64,000 nucleotides of DNA from Cololabis saira (lineage: Eukaryota; Chordata; Actinopteri; Beloniformes; Belonidae), in assembly GCF_033807715.1 (NCBI RefSeq), contig NC_084592.1, positions 1,901,501 to 1,965,500 of the forward strand, written 5' to 3'. Numbering within the stretch: position 1 is the first letter of the stretch; every line of letters begins with the position of its first letter. The translations under genes and the position numbers were made by a program. Positions 34,611 to 43,250 of the stretch are shown here, one piece after another. The notes under the pieces are model-generated. The model was given only the letters and a program-made list of their open reading frames with translations. It made no database searches and had not been told where the DNA came from.

Positions 34611-34725
34611 CATGTTCTTGGTCTCTGGAAAGCGCCTAGAGACAACTTTTGTTGATTTAGACGCTATACAAATACAATTGAATTGAATTAAGCCACTTTA
34701 CTTGAGTCGCGGAATACATGTAGCC

Positions 34726-35332
34726 TGTTGAAGAATATTACAAAGTCCAGTTCAGAAGTCCGCTGTGGGAATAGAGATTTTATTTAGCCGGCGTTCAGCA
34801 GACCGACACAGACACAGTGTCTCGTTCGGTGGGCTGACCTCGAGTGGTTTTGAAACAAGCTTCTTATACAAAAACAAACAACAGAATGCAGGAATACACG
34901 AATCAGGCGAGAGACAAAAAGTAATTTACAGTCGGATGTGACTCGGGCCAAATGTCATTATCAGACATTTGGCATGACTGTCACAGACCTCCAAATCACC
35001 CCATAGGGTGCTCTCGTGATTCAAATCTGTTTGAACCAACTTCCGAGGTGTCGGGACCTTCACGTGGGGTAGGAAGCTGGAGTCACAACAAAAGGTGTTG
35101 AGTCCAGTTGTCTGTTTGAGCCAACTTCCGAGGTGTCGGGACCTTCACGTGGGGTAGGAAGCTGGAGTCACAACAAAAGGTGTTGAGTCCAGTTGTCTGT
35201 TTGAGCCAACTTCCGAGGTGTCGGGACCTTCACATGGGGTAGGAAGCTGGAGTCACAACAAAGGTCTTGAGTCCAGTTCAAAGCCCTGTAGGGGGTAGGG
35301 GCTGGAGCTTCCCATGACAATGTGGCTCGACA
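34726..35332 (-). repeat. Retroviral 3' LTR
   Basis: Starts TGTTGAAG and ends CGACA on the + strand. On the minus strand an AATAAA signal lies at 34779-34784. It contains an 85-bp tandem repeat (starts at 35027, 35112 and 35197) built on CCAACTTCCGAGGTGTCGGG. Differences from the other LTR include C/T at the CAGACCGAC position, CACATGG/CACGTGG and GCTCGACA/GCTTGACA. Confidence 0.92.
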
Positions 35333-35370
35333 ATTCACAATTTTTTTTTTTTTCTTTTTTTCACTTAAGT
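35333..35370 (-). promoter_or_regulatory. Polypurine tract
   Basis: On the minus strand an A/G run (GAAAAAAAGAAAAA-type) directly precedes the 3' LTR. This is where retroviral plus-strand DNA synthesis is primed. Its position next to the left LTR confirms minus orientation. Confidence 0.65.
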
Positions 35371-36132
35371 ACAGTCAATCCCAATTTTGAACAGAAAGTC
35401 TGAATTTTCCTCCTCCACTGACGGTAGAGGTGGAATTACAGTGGAGTACATGATTGTAGTAGTAGTTTGAGCCATACATATTTTGCAAGTGAACCTTAGA
35501 CATGTAATCAGAAGCCAAATAACAATTAGGAGTACAAACCCCAATAAAGCAAATTCAAATATCAAGTAACCAACGTGTCCTAACTGTTCTCTAAACCAAC
35601 CAAACAAACTAGTCGTGACAGGTGTATGTAATGTGTTAGCAATGTTTTTCAAGTGATCTGTTATTTCTGGGATGGTGGCATTGTGGTTAGGTATAAAGGT
35701 ACAGCATTCAGTTTTAATCACAGCACAAGTTCCCCCTTGAGAAGCTAATAAGTAGTCCAATGCAGCACGATTTTGCAAGGCCATCATCCTTACAGCAGTC
35801 ATCTCTTGTGAGAGCATAGACATGCCCTTTGCTGTGGTATTTGCTAAGTCTTCAACTGCATGAGATAGATCCCTTATCTGATCCAAAGCTGCCATGACTC
35901 CGTAATTTGGAACGAGGGCACCAAAAAATCTTGTCCATGGTGTTTGGGTGTGTGTGTACAATTCTCTTTTAACAATGCGAACTTTCGGTGGTACAGCGAC
36001 GATTCTCATGGTTGGTACCACATGGCCCAGACCACATATACCAGACCAATCGTTTGGAAGATATTCGTAAGCCTTCATGCCACAAATCCAGTAAACACCT
36101 TTTGGTAGAGGTATGGAACAGCGATTAACCAT
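35365..36132 (-). pseudogene. Endogenous retroviral env, transmembrane subunit only
   Basis: This 255-codon open frame covers the C-terminal end of env. In order it shows a short segment upstream of the fusion-peptide area, a helical heptad-like region (RDLSHAVEDLANTTAKGMS), the LQNRAALDYLLASQGG immunosuppressive-domain-like stretch, and a CX6CC cysteine motif. A hydrophobic membrane anchor near residues 200-225 (about 35460-35530) and a short tail follow. CX6CC and this order indicate a gamma-type retroviral TM subunit. The surface subunit that should precede it is missing: the upstream DNA quickly becomes integrase sequence. Receptor binding is therefore impossible from this copy. The frame itself has no stop. 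I describe it as a truncated env relic, and the ATG used is only the first available. Confidence 0.85.
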
Positions 36133-36169
36133 TGTAGCAAGGTAGCTATAATCCTCAATGGAATCGGGC

Positions 36170-36595
36170 AGTGGATTTTTGGGCTTGTTCCAGGCTTAAC
36201 AAGCGGTTCTTCAGAAGGAGAGCATGTGGAGTCACATCTCGATGCTACACCATAATTGTCTCGCTTGTGGGGGTCTGCGGGGCCTGCGCTGCTCCTCTGC
36301 TCCTCCGCTCCTCCACCAGTCGTGGAGGTCCTGGGTGTTGGAGCTGGGCTTTCCCTGCCCGCGTTGCTCCCCTCAATGGCTCCAACGAGGCGCCACAAAA
36401 AGAAGAAGGAATCGGCCGGTCTCCGGTGCATGGTCGAGGAGCTGTGCTCCCGCAGTGGGACGCGTGGAACCAGGCCAGCTCCCCCCACCCTTGAGTGTCG
36501 GTGGTGCAGGACGTGCTGAGCCCTGGACCAGCGAGGCCCTCTCCGACACAAACCCAGTCTCCGGGTTGTGGCATGGTTTGCCACTAGGAAGAGAC
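36170..36595 (-). pseudogene. Retroviral integrase C-terminal end joined to env remnant
   Basis: This GC-rich block contrasts with its AT-rich neighbours. A minus-strand frame starts PQPGDWVCVGE and later reads GELAWFHASHCGS. These fit the C-terminal DNA-binding end of a gamma-type integrase (a GDWV-like strand and a WxHxSH-like ending). At least one frameshift lies between the two parts. A proline/arginine-rich stretch follows and stops near 36245. The join to the env piece lies at about 36130-36170, so a deletion has removed the SU coding part. Confidence 0.6.
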
Positions 36596-37140
36596 TGGAC
36601 AGCTTTTACTTTTCTGTGGATTGACTGAACAGCAGAAGTTTAGAGTACAACAGAATTATATCATGGATTCATCCATGGCATGGAAGTCCATCTTCTTCAT
36701 ATATACAGAACTGAATTGCTTGGTATGGTCATAGGTCTACCCATAATCCTTTCATGAGGCGTGAGTTTTGTGTTAACAGGTGTCAACATTGTCCATTTAA
36801 GTCCAGTTTAAAATTCTCTGCACATACAAAAACATTTTCATACATGAACATTTTCATACAAGAATAATTTCATATCCCTCACATAATGTCTATTTGCAGA
36901 GCTTCAAAAAAAAGTCACGGTGGGGACAAGTGTTGCAATATTTTTATAGGATGCAAATCTTGGCGCTTATCAGTCTTTCAACACTATCTGACACATTCCC
37001 CCTTTTGCTCATCTGTGATTGCTAACTGTGATCAGCTATTCACGGGTACAAGGATGTGGGTGCAACAACGCGGCCGTCGTTGCTGACCCATAATTATTTA
37101 CATTTTTACAACCATGGGAATGCTACAATCCGTTTTTTTC
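36596..37140 (-). other. Retroviral internal DNA without readable protein
   Basis: Lies between the RNase H and integrase C-terminal pieces, where most of integrase should be. No conserved integrase zinc-binding or DDE motif could be read, so it is deleted or decayed. Confidence 0.5.
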
Positions 37141-37665
37141 TTCACCTCAGTAGTCTTCTTGTAGGAGGGCTACATCATTAGGAGAAACCAGGTCGTTAGC
37201 GGGTATAGAAGGGCAAAGTTTTACATAGACAGATAAGCCAAATTTGGCAGTTTCTTTTGCTGCATGGTCAGCTGAAGCATTGCCTAGTGAAAACAGGGTT
37301 GGACTGGGTGTGGGCTTCACATTTAACAAAGCAATAGATGAAGGTAGTTGACAGGCTTGTAACAGTTCACCAATCAATTAACCACATTTATCTCCGAGGA
37401 TGAGATAAATCCTCGGTTCGCCCACAATATATAAAATCTATAAAATACAATATACACAACCAAAAGCATATCTGGAATCTGTATAGATTGTAACAGTTTT
37501 ACCTTTTGATCAGTATATATAGTTTCATCTACTTGGGTGGAGCTGGAGGAGGAGGGCGCTTTCAACAATTAAGAATTATCACAAATTGTATAACCTGCGT
37601 ATGGTATTCCATTTTTATAAGCAGAGCCGTCAGTGAGGAAAACAGGAAAGGTCAGGACGAGTGTT
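37141..37665 (-). pseudogene. Retroviral RNase H region
   Basis: On the minus strand LTDGSAYKNGIPYAGYTI (about 37600-37645) contains the first catalytic Asp of RNase H. A stop follows near 37570, then KVKLLQSIQIP. The frame 37147-37377 has IGELLQACQLPSSIALLNVK and NASADHAAKETA, the domain's C-terminal end with its late Asp. In the virus this activity removes RNA from the hybrid. Here stops break it. Confidence 0.75.
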
Positions 37666-37670
37666 AAAGA

Positions 37671-38211
37671 CAGAGGTGTCAAAAGTATTCACATTCATTA
37701 CTCAGGTAGAAGTATAGATATTAGAGTTCAAAAATACTCCTGTAGAAGTTGAAGTATCAACTCAAAATGTTTTATTTATTTTTTTTCTCAAGTAAAAGTA
37801 ATATAAGCGGGGAAAAACCATTAAGGCTAAAAGCCATTGAAAATGAATGCATCTTAGTATAATGCAAATATATTAAAGAACCATATATGTGCATTATTGA
37901 GCATTAACATGTGTTTCAGAGACCAGACACGTACAAACCAAATATGTTTATACTTCTCATCCAACCACAACCAAATTCACTCTATCCGGATGGCACAATT
38001 TAACTGGATAGTTTTTTTAAAGGCCGAAATGAAATAGAGTAAGGCTGTTTTTAAAACGTAAGGAGTAAAAAGTAAAGATAATTGCGTGAAAATGTAAGGA
38101 GTAAAAGTAAAAACCGTCTGAAAAATAATTACTCCAGTGAAGCATACACAACCAAAAGTTCTACTTAAGTAAGGTAATGAGGTATTTGTACTTCGTTACT
38201 TGACACCTCTA
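37671..38211. mobile_element. hAT-type MITE inside the retrovirus
   Basis: The left end CAGAGGTGTCAAAAGTA and the right end TACTTGACACCTCTA form inverted repeats. The flanks GTTAAAGA (37663-37670) and GTTAGAGA (38212-38219) match at 7 of 8 bases. It is rich in AGTAAAAGTA-type words, as is the element at 48331. No coding. Confidence 0.75.
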
Positions 38212-38473
38212 GTTAGAGATTAGTTATACATGCATTCAGAGACGTTATAGTAGGCCACAGACAGATTTCCATGCACTTACACGATGAAGTTACCATAGGC
38301 AGGATAAGATTATGTAAATTGGGATGCTCTGATTTGGCTCACCACAATGGGAGCCGATCATTGGCTGGTTCCTCTGCGCCTCCTCTCAGCGCTCAACCTG
38401 TGTAGGAAACACTTTTGAAAAAGACATTAGTATTTTCATACATTTCAGATTCTTTTTTTTGCGTTATCCAGCC

Positions 38474-38737
38474 CTACTCTTTGTTGAGGGCAATTAGCAA
38501 ATATATATTTTGCATGTACCCTGGAGGGAATCCATCAATCTGATCTCGTGACAGACCACAATTCTCTTTTGCTGTCAACATTATTTTAGCATAAAGTTCC
38601 CTGGGATTGTCATCTACTTCCCTTTGAACTGTTAAGGCAATGAATATTATAAAAGGTCTGAGCTTGCTCGGTGTGATTTTGGCAACAGCTGTGGGATTAA
38701 AGGGAATTCTACAAGCATCAAGTACTTTGCGCATCAA
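38474..38737 (-). pseudogene. Possible retroviral gag remnant
   Basis: The 87-codon minus-strand frame includes RELYAKIMLTAKENCGLSRD and FPPGYMQNIYLLIALNKE. Its position between the PBS side and pol suggests gag, but I recognised no major-homology or zinc-knuckle motif. The surrounding 38212-39930 stretch holds only further fragments. Confidence 0.35.
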
Positions 38738-39914
38738 GTACTTTACTTTTCAAATTATGTGGCAAAGTTAGTTTAACAGCTGTTTCCTCTAGCCATTTTT
38801 GTTTATTCATTTAAAATCTCTTACTATTATTTGGCTCCAAATTTTGTAGGCAACAGATCTTGGATTTTTGTAAAATCCAGTCGTCATCAGAAGTGTCATC
38901 GTCATTTGATTCTTTAATCAGTTTCACCGGATAAAGGTTTTGATTTTATCATTTAACTGGTTCTCTAATTTCATTTTTGTCTGCGTTGTGTTTTTAAATC
39001 CTTCCTTAGTAGAGCCATCAGCTTTTTATTTTGATCAGTAGCGAAGTAGCGAAGCTACTTGGGATTCTGCATTACGGCGTCTACTTTCATCCCTCCAAAA
39101 ATCTGAGGGAGTTTGAAGTGCTTTTTAGTTATTTTAACAATATTTAATACTAACTAAGTAACAAACAAAACTAACAAATAAAACTATCGGTACCGTGATT
39201 ACCATACATGTATTTAAAGAACTGAAAAACTTCCCAAAAACTTTCCAACTATCAGTCTACTTGAGCATACAAATCATTCCTGTTGATGCAAAGAAGAGCG
39301 AGTCGATTCTTGCAGAAATGAAATATACCCCATTTGGGAGAGCGTGTCATCCCCACTTATAAAATTAAAAAAAAAAAAACAGTTCCTCTACATACAGTAT
39401 GTCTATTTCTCACAAATATATCAGTGTTCCAACACTTACGGATCCCATGTCCTGCATATGCATAAGAATAGTCCCCCTGGACTATCTTTTTATTGGTACA
39501 CAGACCAACCATGGCGCTCTTGGCCATTTCTCTCTTTAATGTTACCCGAGATATGAAACCTTTTTTTTAACAGAGCGAGTCAGATTCTTAAGGCAGGAGA
39601 AGCAGAACATTCTCACAACACAATCAAATTCAAGTGTTATGAAATTGCCAGCATTCCTAAAAACATCTCTACAATAACGTTCCCAATAACACAAAATAAA
39701 AAAAAATAACCCTCACAACCACACAGCGGACTTACCTAAATTTCAGGATAACGTCAACTTTCTCTGGCACTCCAGTTCACAGACTTTCGACAACAGCCCA
39801 GAAACAATCATTTGGGATTTTGAAAATGGACCCCTTACCTCTGATTTAATTTAGATAGAAGTCGCTGGTTGTGTCGTTGGTCTGTAAAAAGGAGTTACCA
39901 TTGAAAGTCTATTG

Positions 39915-39938
39915 TTATCCGGGTCACAAGCACCAAAT
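39915..39938 (-). promoter_or_regulatory. Primer-binding-site-like sequence
   Basis: Directly inside the right (5') LTR, the minus strand reads TGGTGCTTGTGACCCGGAT. TGG immediately after the LTR and complementarity to a CCA-ended tRNA are hallmarks of a retroviral PBS. It resembles histidine-tRNA primer sites but has one extra base, so the tRNA identity is uncertain. Confidence 0.65.
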
Positions 39939-40545
39939 TGTTGAAGAATATTACAAAGTCCAGTTCAGAAGTCCGCTGTGGGAATAGAGATTTTATTTAG
40001 CCGGCGTTCAGCAGACTGACACAGACACAGTGTCTCGTTCGGTGGGCTGACCTCGAGTGGTTTTGAAACAAGCTTCTTATACAAAAACAAACAACAGAAT
40101 GCAGGAATACACGAATCAGGCGAGAGACAAAAAGTAATTTACAGTCGGATGTGACTCGGGCCAAATGTCATTATCAGACATTTGGCATGACTGTCACAGA
40201 CCTCCAAATCACCCCATAGGGTGCTCTCGTGATTCAAATCTGTTTGAACCAACTTCCGAGGTGTCGGGACCTTCACGTGGGGTAGGAAGCTGGAGTCACA
40301 ACAAAAGGTGTTGAGTCCAGTTGTCTGTTTGAGCCAACTTCCGAGGTGTCGGGACCTTCACGTGGGGTAGGAAGCTGGAGTCACAACAAAAGGTGTTGAG
40401 TCCAGTTGTCTGTTTGAGCCAACTTCCGAGGTGTCAGGACCTTCACGTGGGGTAGGAAGCTGGAGTCACAACAAAGGTCTTGAGTCCAGTTCAAAGCCCT
40501 GTAGGGGGTAGGGGCTGGAGCTTCCCATGACAATGTGGCTTGACA
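39939..40545 (-). repeat. Retroviral 5' LTR
   Basis: Same length as the left LTR, with the same three-unit 85-bp array (from about 40240). Because the element is on the minus strand, this is the promoter-side LTR. It ends CTTGACA at 40545 before the AGCC duplication. Confidence 0.92.
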
Positions 40546-40551
40546 AGCCTT

Positions 40552-41037
40552 AAGGATGAATTATGGTTCTGCGTTAAATCAACGCAGAGTCTACGCCGTA
40601 GACGCGGCTACGCGGGAGTCTCTCCGTAGCCTACGCAGTAGCCTGACGTGCGCCTCCCAAAAAGGTGGGGGGGGGGGGTGCAAGCAGGCGGAAGCAGCAA
40701 CAGCAGACATCTACGTAGGCAGGTGGAAGCAGCGACGGGATGACCGGGGATGGGGGGGGGGGGGGGGGGGGGGACACAGGCCAGAACGCAGCTCCCGAGG
40801 CTCCAGCCTGCAAACATGCACAAAAGAGAAAATAGGGGGCCGGCACAAGAAACTACAGGAACAGTTGTCCTTATCTCTTTGATTCACTGTGACCGTGAAA
40901 AACCAGAAGCTAAACAAAGTATCAACTAGCGCTCTGGGGGGGTATTGCACCGCGGCGAAATGGAGTGACGGAGAAGTCCGAAGGGTTCACGACAGCATCA
41001 CGGCAACGGCGTAGGCTCTGCATTGGTTTAATGCAGT
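40552..41037 (+). mobile_element. GCTGATTTATGG-related MITE, long form with poly-G
   Basis: AAGGATGAATTATGGTTCTG at the left is followed by CAACGCAGAGTCTACGCCG. The complement CGGCGTAGGCTCTGC lies at 41008-41022, and the far right end is lost. The middle is GC-rich and includes 22 consecutive G residues at 40752-40773 and a GGGG run at about 40666-40678. Confidence 0.65.
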
Positions 41038-41050
41038 TTTTTTGTTTTTT

Positions 41051-41200
41051 CTACCTTGTCTGCACACATATTAATGATTGATACCATGACGGTAGAAACC
41101 AAAGGTATATGTGCATTATTACTATATTTAATATATATACATATATACGCATACATATGCATTCACATACATAAATATACACATACAAACCCAGTGATTT
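41051..41200 (-). repeat. Third copy of the poly-A-ended block
   Basis: TACCTTGTCTGCACACATAT after a T-rich run matches 20082 and 20269. It continues with the ATACGCATACATATGCA and CAAACCCAGTGATTT words of the 20170-20250 spacer. This one is outside the hAT MITE. Confidence 0.8.
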
Positions 41201-41700
41201 TTTTATTTTTGGGGGGGGGTGGGGCGGGGGTGACGACATCCACTGCCAATCCAGGAAGCAGGAACATACGGAGACACGCGTCAAGCACTGGAAATCTGCA
41301 ACAAAAAGCCACAAACAAAACACGAAACCGGCACGGAGCCGACCAAAACACGAACAGCAATCGACCCAAATCTTGAGATCTGATCGCAGTCTGAGCTAAG
41401 CTACCGCTACCGCTACCTAACCCCAACGCCCTCGCCCTCCAGGCCAACGACCCCCACCCGGCAGGGGGCCAGCCTGCCAGGAGAGACAGAGCCGCCCCGG
41501 CCGCCGACGCGGGCAGGTGCACCCGCCCCCACGAAAGTGGCCCTCCAAGACCAGAGGGGCGCCCGGCCGCGGAGGCAGCGGGGGGGACCGGAGACGGGCC
41601 TGGAGAGAGGGAACCCCCCCAACAGGGCGACACCCGCGCAGGCCCAACAACGGAGGGCCCCAGACCCAGGCATCCCATTCATTCATCCATTCACCTATCC
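41201..41700. other. GC-rich segment, unidentified
   Basis: The G run at 41209-41218 is followed by CCGCCCC/GGCCGCGG-rich DNA to about 41680. Several overlapping frames on both strands have no recognisable domain. It may be one unit with 43266-43560, separated by the Tc1/mariner insertion. Confidence 0.4.
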
Positions 41701-41725
41701 GATACCTATACTAATAATAAGATAT

Positions 41726-41772
41726 ACTATACATAATAATAATACCAATAATAATAATAATAATAATAATAA
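41726..41772. repeat. (TAA)n microsatellite
   Basis: Interrupted AATAATAAT run beside the left end of the Tc1/mariner element. Confidence 0.9.
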
Positions 41773-41805
41773 CCATCTTTGTATAATATAATATTGATAC
41801 ATTAT

Positions 41806-43250
41806 TACAGTTTTTCATTGTTTAAACACATTTCCTGATATACTACCTCACTTTCTCAAAACTCTAAACAAAAATTAAAAAACTCACACACAAAATGCAA
41901 AATCCTACACTTCTCTTGCAAAAGCACACTCTACCTTCAAAACAGTGTTAACTCTTCACTAAATGCTACTTCCTTCTCAAATGTCAAACACATACATCAT
42001 TTGAGTAGACGTTTCTAAGCACCCACTGAACACTGATGTGCAGAATGGAAGACACTATAGTATGGATGGAAAACACTATATGAATGAATGAATGAATGCC
42101 TCAGTAGAATCATGCATTTGTATGTTCAGTGTTTCACCTTCAGCTGTTGGATGTAATTTATCACCATATAGTATTCTTATGTATAGGCTACTCAAATAGA
42201 AAACACACAATTCTTTACTGTAACAACAAATAATATTTTTACAGTACAGTATTTGGACTCAAAATGGGCAGTCCACTGGACATCACAGCAAGCTGTGGAT
42301 AAAAACTTGACAGAAAATAGAAACAGAACAAAAGTATTAGGCTGCATCCTGCCTTTCATCCCTGGCTGGCCACAGGACCTCGTCCACGTCGATGTTCTCC
42401 CTGGCCAAGCAGCGGGGGAACAATCTCCTACAACGCCGCATGAAGCCTTGACAGGCCTCAGCAGTGACATCGCCACAAGTGTCCTCCGTGGCCTGCAGCA
42501 GTGGGATCCGTGTCTGAGGATTTCTCTCATATACCTTCCATCTCCAGGCAGAGAAAAACTCCTCAATTGGGTTGAGGAAGGGAAAGTATGGAGGGAGATA
42601 TAGGACATCAACTTCTGGATGGACCGTGAACCAGTCACGGACCAGAGCAGCCCGGTGGAAACTGACATTGTCCCAGATAACAACGAACCTGACCACCTCT
42701 GTGTCCTCCATCTGGTCTGGCTGGACAATGATATTGTAGAGCTGGTCCAGGAATGCTAGAAGAAGTGCAGGGTTGTAGAGGCCAAGGGTGGCATGGTGAT
42801 GGAGGACGCCGTGGTGATTGATGGCAGCACACATTGTTATGTTCCCTCCACGCTGGCCAGGGACCTCTGTGATGGCACGCTGGCCGATGATATTCCTCCC
42901 TCGGCGCCTTCTTTTTACAAGGTTGAACCCCGCTTCATCAATGAATATGAATTCAATGGCAAATTGCTGATTGCATATTGCACAACAGCCTTTGGAGTTT
43001 AGAAATGTGACTGACTGTGTGTTCTGTGTGATCAGCAAGAGAGGGAATTCAGGAAGAGTGTGCAGGGTATTGGGAATTGTGTGTAGTGTTGTGAGAAATG
43101 TGTGGTAGGGAATGGGAATTTGAGTTTAGAGCAGTAAATGTGCTTGGAGTTCAGCAGGATTGGTTCAGCCACCTGAAAAATTAGTTTCAGGTTGTGCACA
43201 TTGTGTCTGATGTTCCAATAAATGTGTTTAAACAATTGTGAAAAACTGTA
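41806..43250 (-). mobile_element. Tc1/mariner-superfamily element with TA target sites
   Basis: ACAGTTTTTCATTGTTTAAA at the left and TTTAAACAATTGTGAAAAACTGT at the right (shown here in two parts, TTTAAACAATTGTG and AAAAACTGT) are inverted repeats. Each is bounded by TA (41806-41807 and 43249-43250). It carries one open transposase frame on the minus strand. About 210 bases between the right end and the frame lack readable coding, so the DNA-binding part is lost. Confidence 0.85.
42337..43038 (-). CDS. DDE transposase catalytic domain (IS630/Tc1-like), N-terminus missing
   Basis: This 233-codon frame without stops holds all three catalytic positions. The first Asp is in FIFIDEAGFN, the second Asp in VVIWDNVSFH, and the Glu in FPFLNPIEEFFSAW. 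Spacing between the second Asp and the Glu is about 35 residues. A CAAINHHGVLHH stretch and the LYLPPYFPFLNP turn are typical of IS630/Tc1-type DDE domains that cut and paste at TA. The usual helix-turn-helix DNA-binding half, about 100 residues, is absent. The frame begins with TQNTQSVTFLNSKGC, which does not resemble it. The protein, if made, should lack specific end recognition. The intact frame suggests a young copy or an internal deletion derivative moved by a complete relative. Confidence 0.8.
   Translation of the reverse strand: MLITQNTQSVTFLNSKGCCAICNQQFAIEFIFIDEAGFNLVKRRRRGRNIIGQRAITEVPGQRGGNITMCAAINHHGVLHHHATLGLYNPALLLAFLDQLYNIIVQPDQMEDTEVVRFVVIWDNVSFHRAALVRDWFTVHPEVDVLYLPPYFPFLNPIEEFFSAWRWKVYERNPQTRIPLLQATEDTCGDVTAEACQGFMRRCRRLFPRCLARENIDVDEVLWPARDERQDAA

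Larger units (their letters stand above)
30339..34725 (+). mobile_element. L2/CR1-like LINE with two nested insertions
   Basis: Protein traces start near 30340, with SLTPWYNSDIRMLKK before the RT. They pass through RT (30834-31620) and the C-terminal region (31780-31986), are interrupted by a Harbinger-like element (31987-33442), and resume with the last coding stretch (33446-33600). The 3' UTR has the CTCCTAAAGGGGAGTT and CCCACTAGGGGAGTTTT words, interrupted by another LINE piece (34145-34610). The tail runs CTAGAGACAACTTTTGTTG, then GACGCTATACAAAT and (GAATT)n near 34690. Confidence 0.8.
34726..40545 (-). mobile_element. Endogenous retrovirus (gamma-type), minus strand, internally deleted
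   Basis: Two 607-bp LTRs (34726-35332 and 39939-40545) are flanked by a 4-bp duplication AGCC (34722-34725 and 40546-40549). The internal region of 4.6 kb reads on the minus strand: PBS-like site next to the right LTR, gag-like remnant, RNase H piece, integrase C-terminal piece, env transmembrane subunit, purine tract, left LTR. By eye the LTRs differ at about four positions, so insertion is recent, yet gag, protease, RT and the env surface subunit are mostly absent. Confidence 0.9.

Noticed and set aside
34275..34645. Minus-strand frames over 34.3-34.6 kb
   Set aside because: Shadows of the + strand LINE C-terminal fragment and its GGACA tail.
36075..36628. Frames such as 36224-36628 on the + strand as a new gene
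   Set aside because: They are shadows of the GC-rich retroviral integrase end, which is read on the minus strand.
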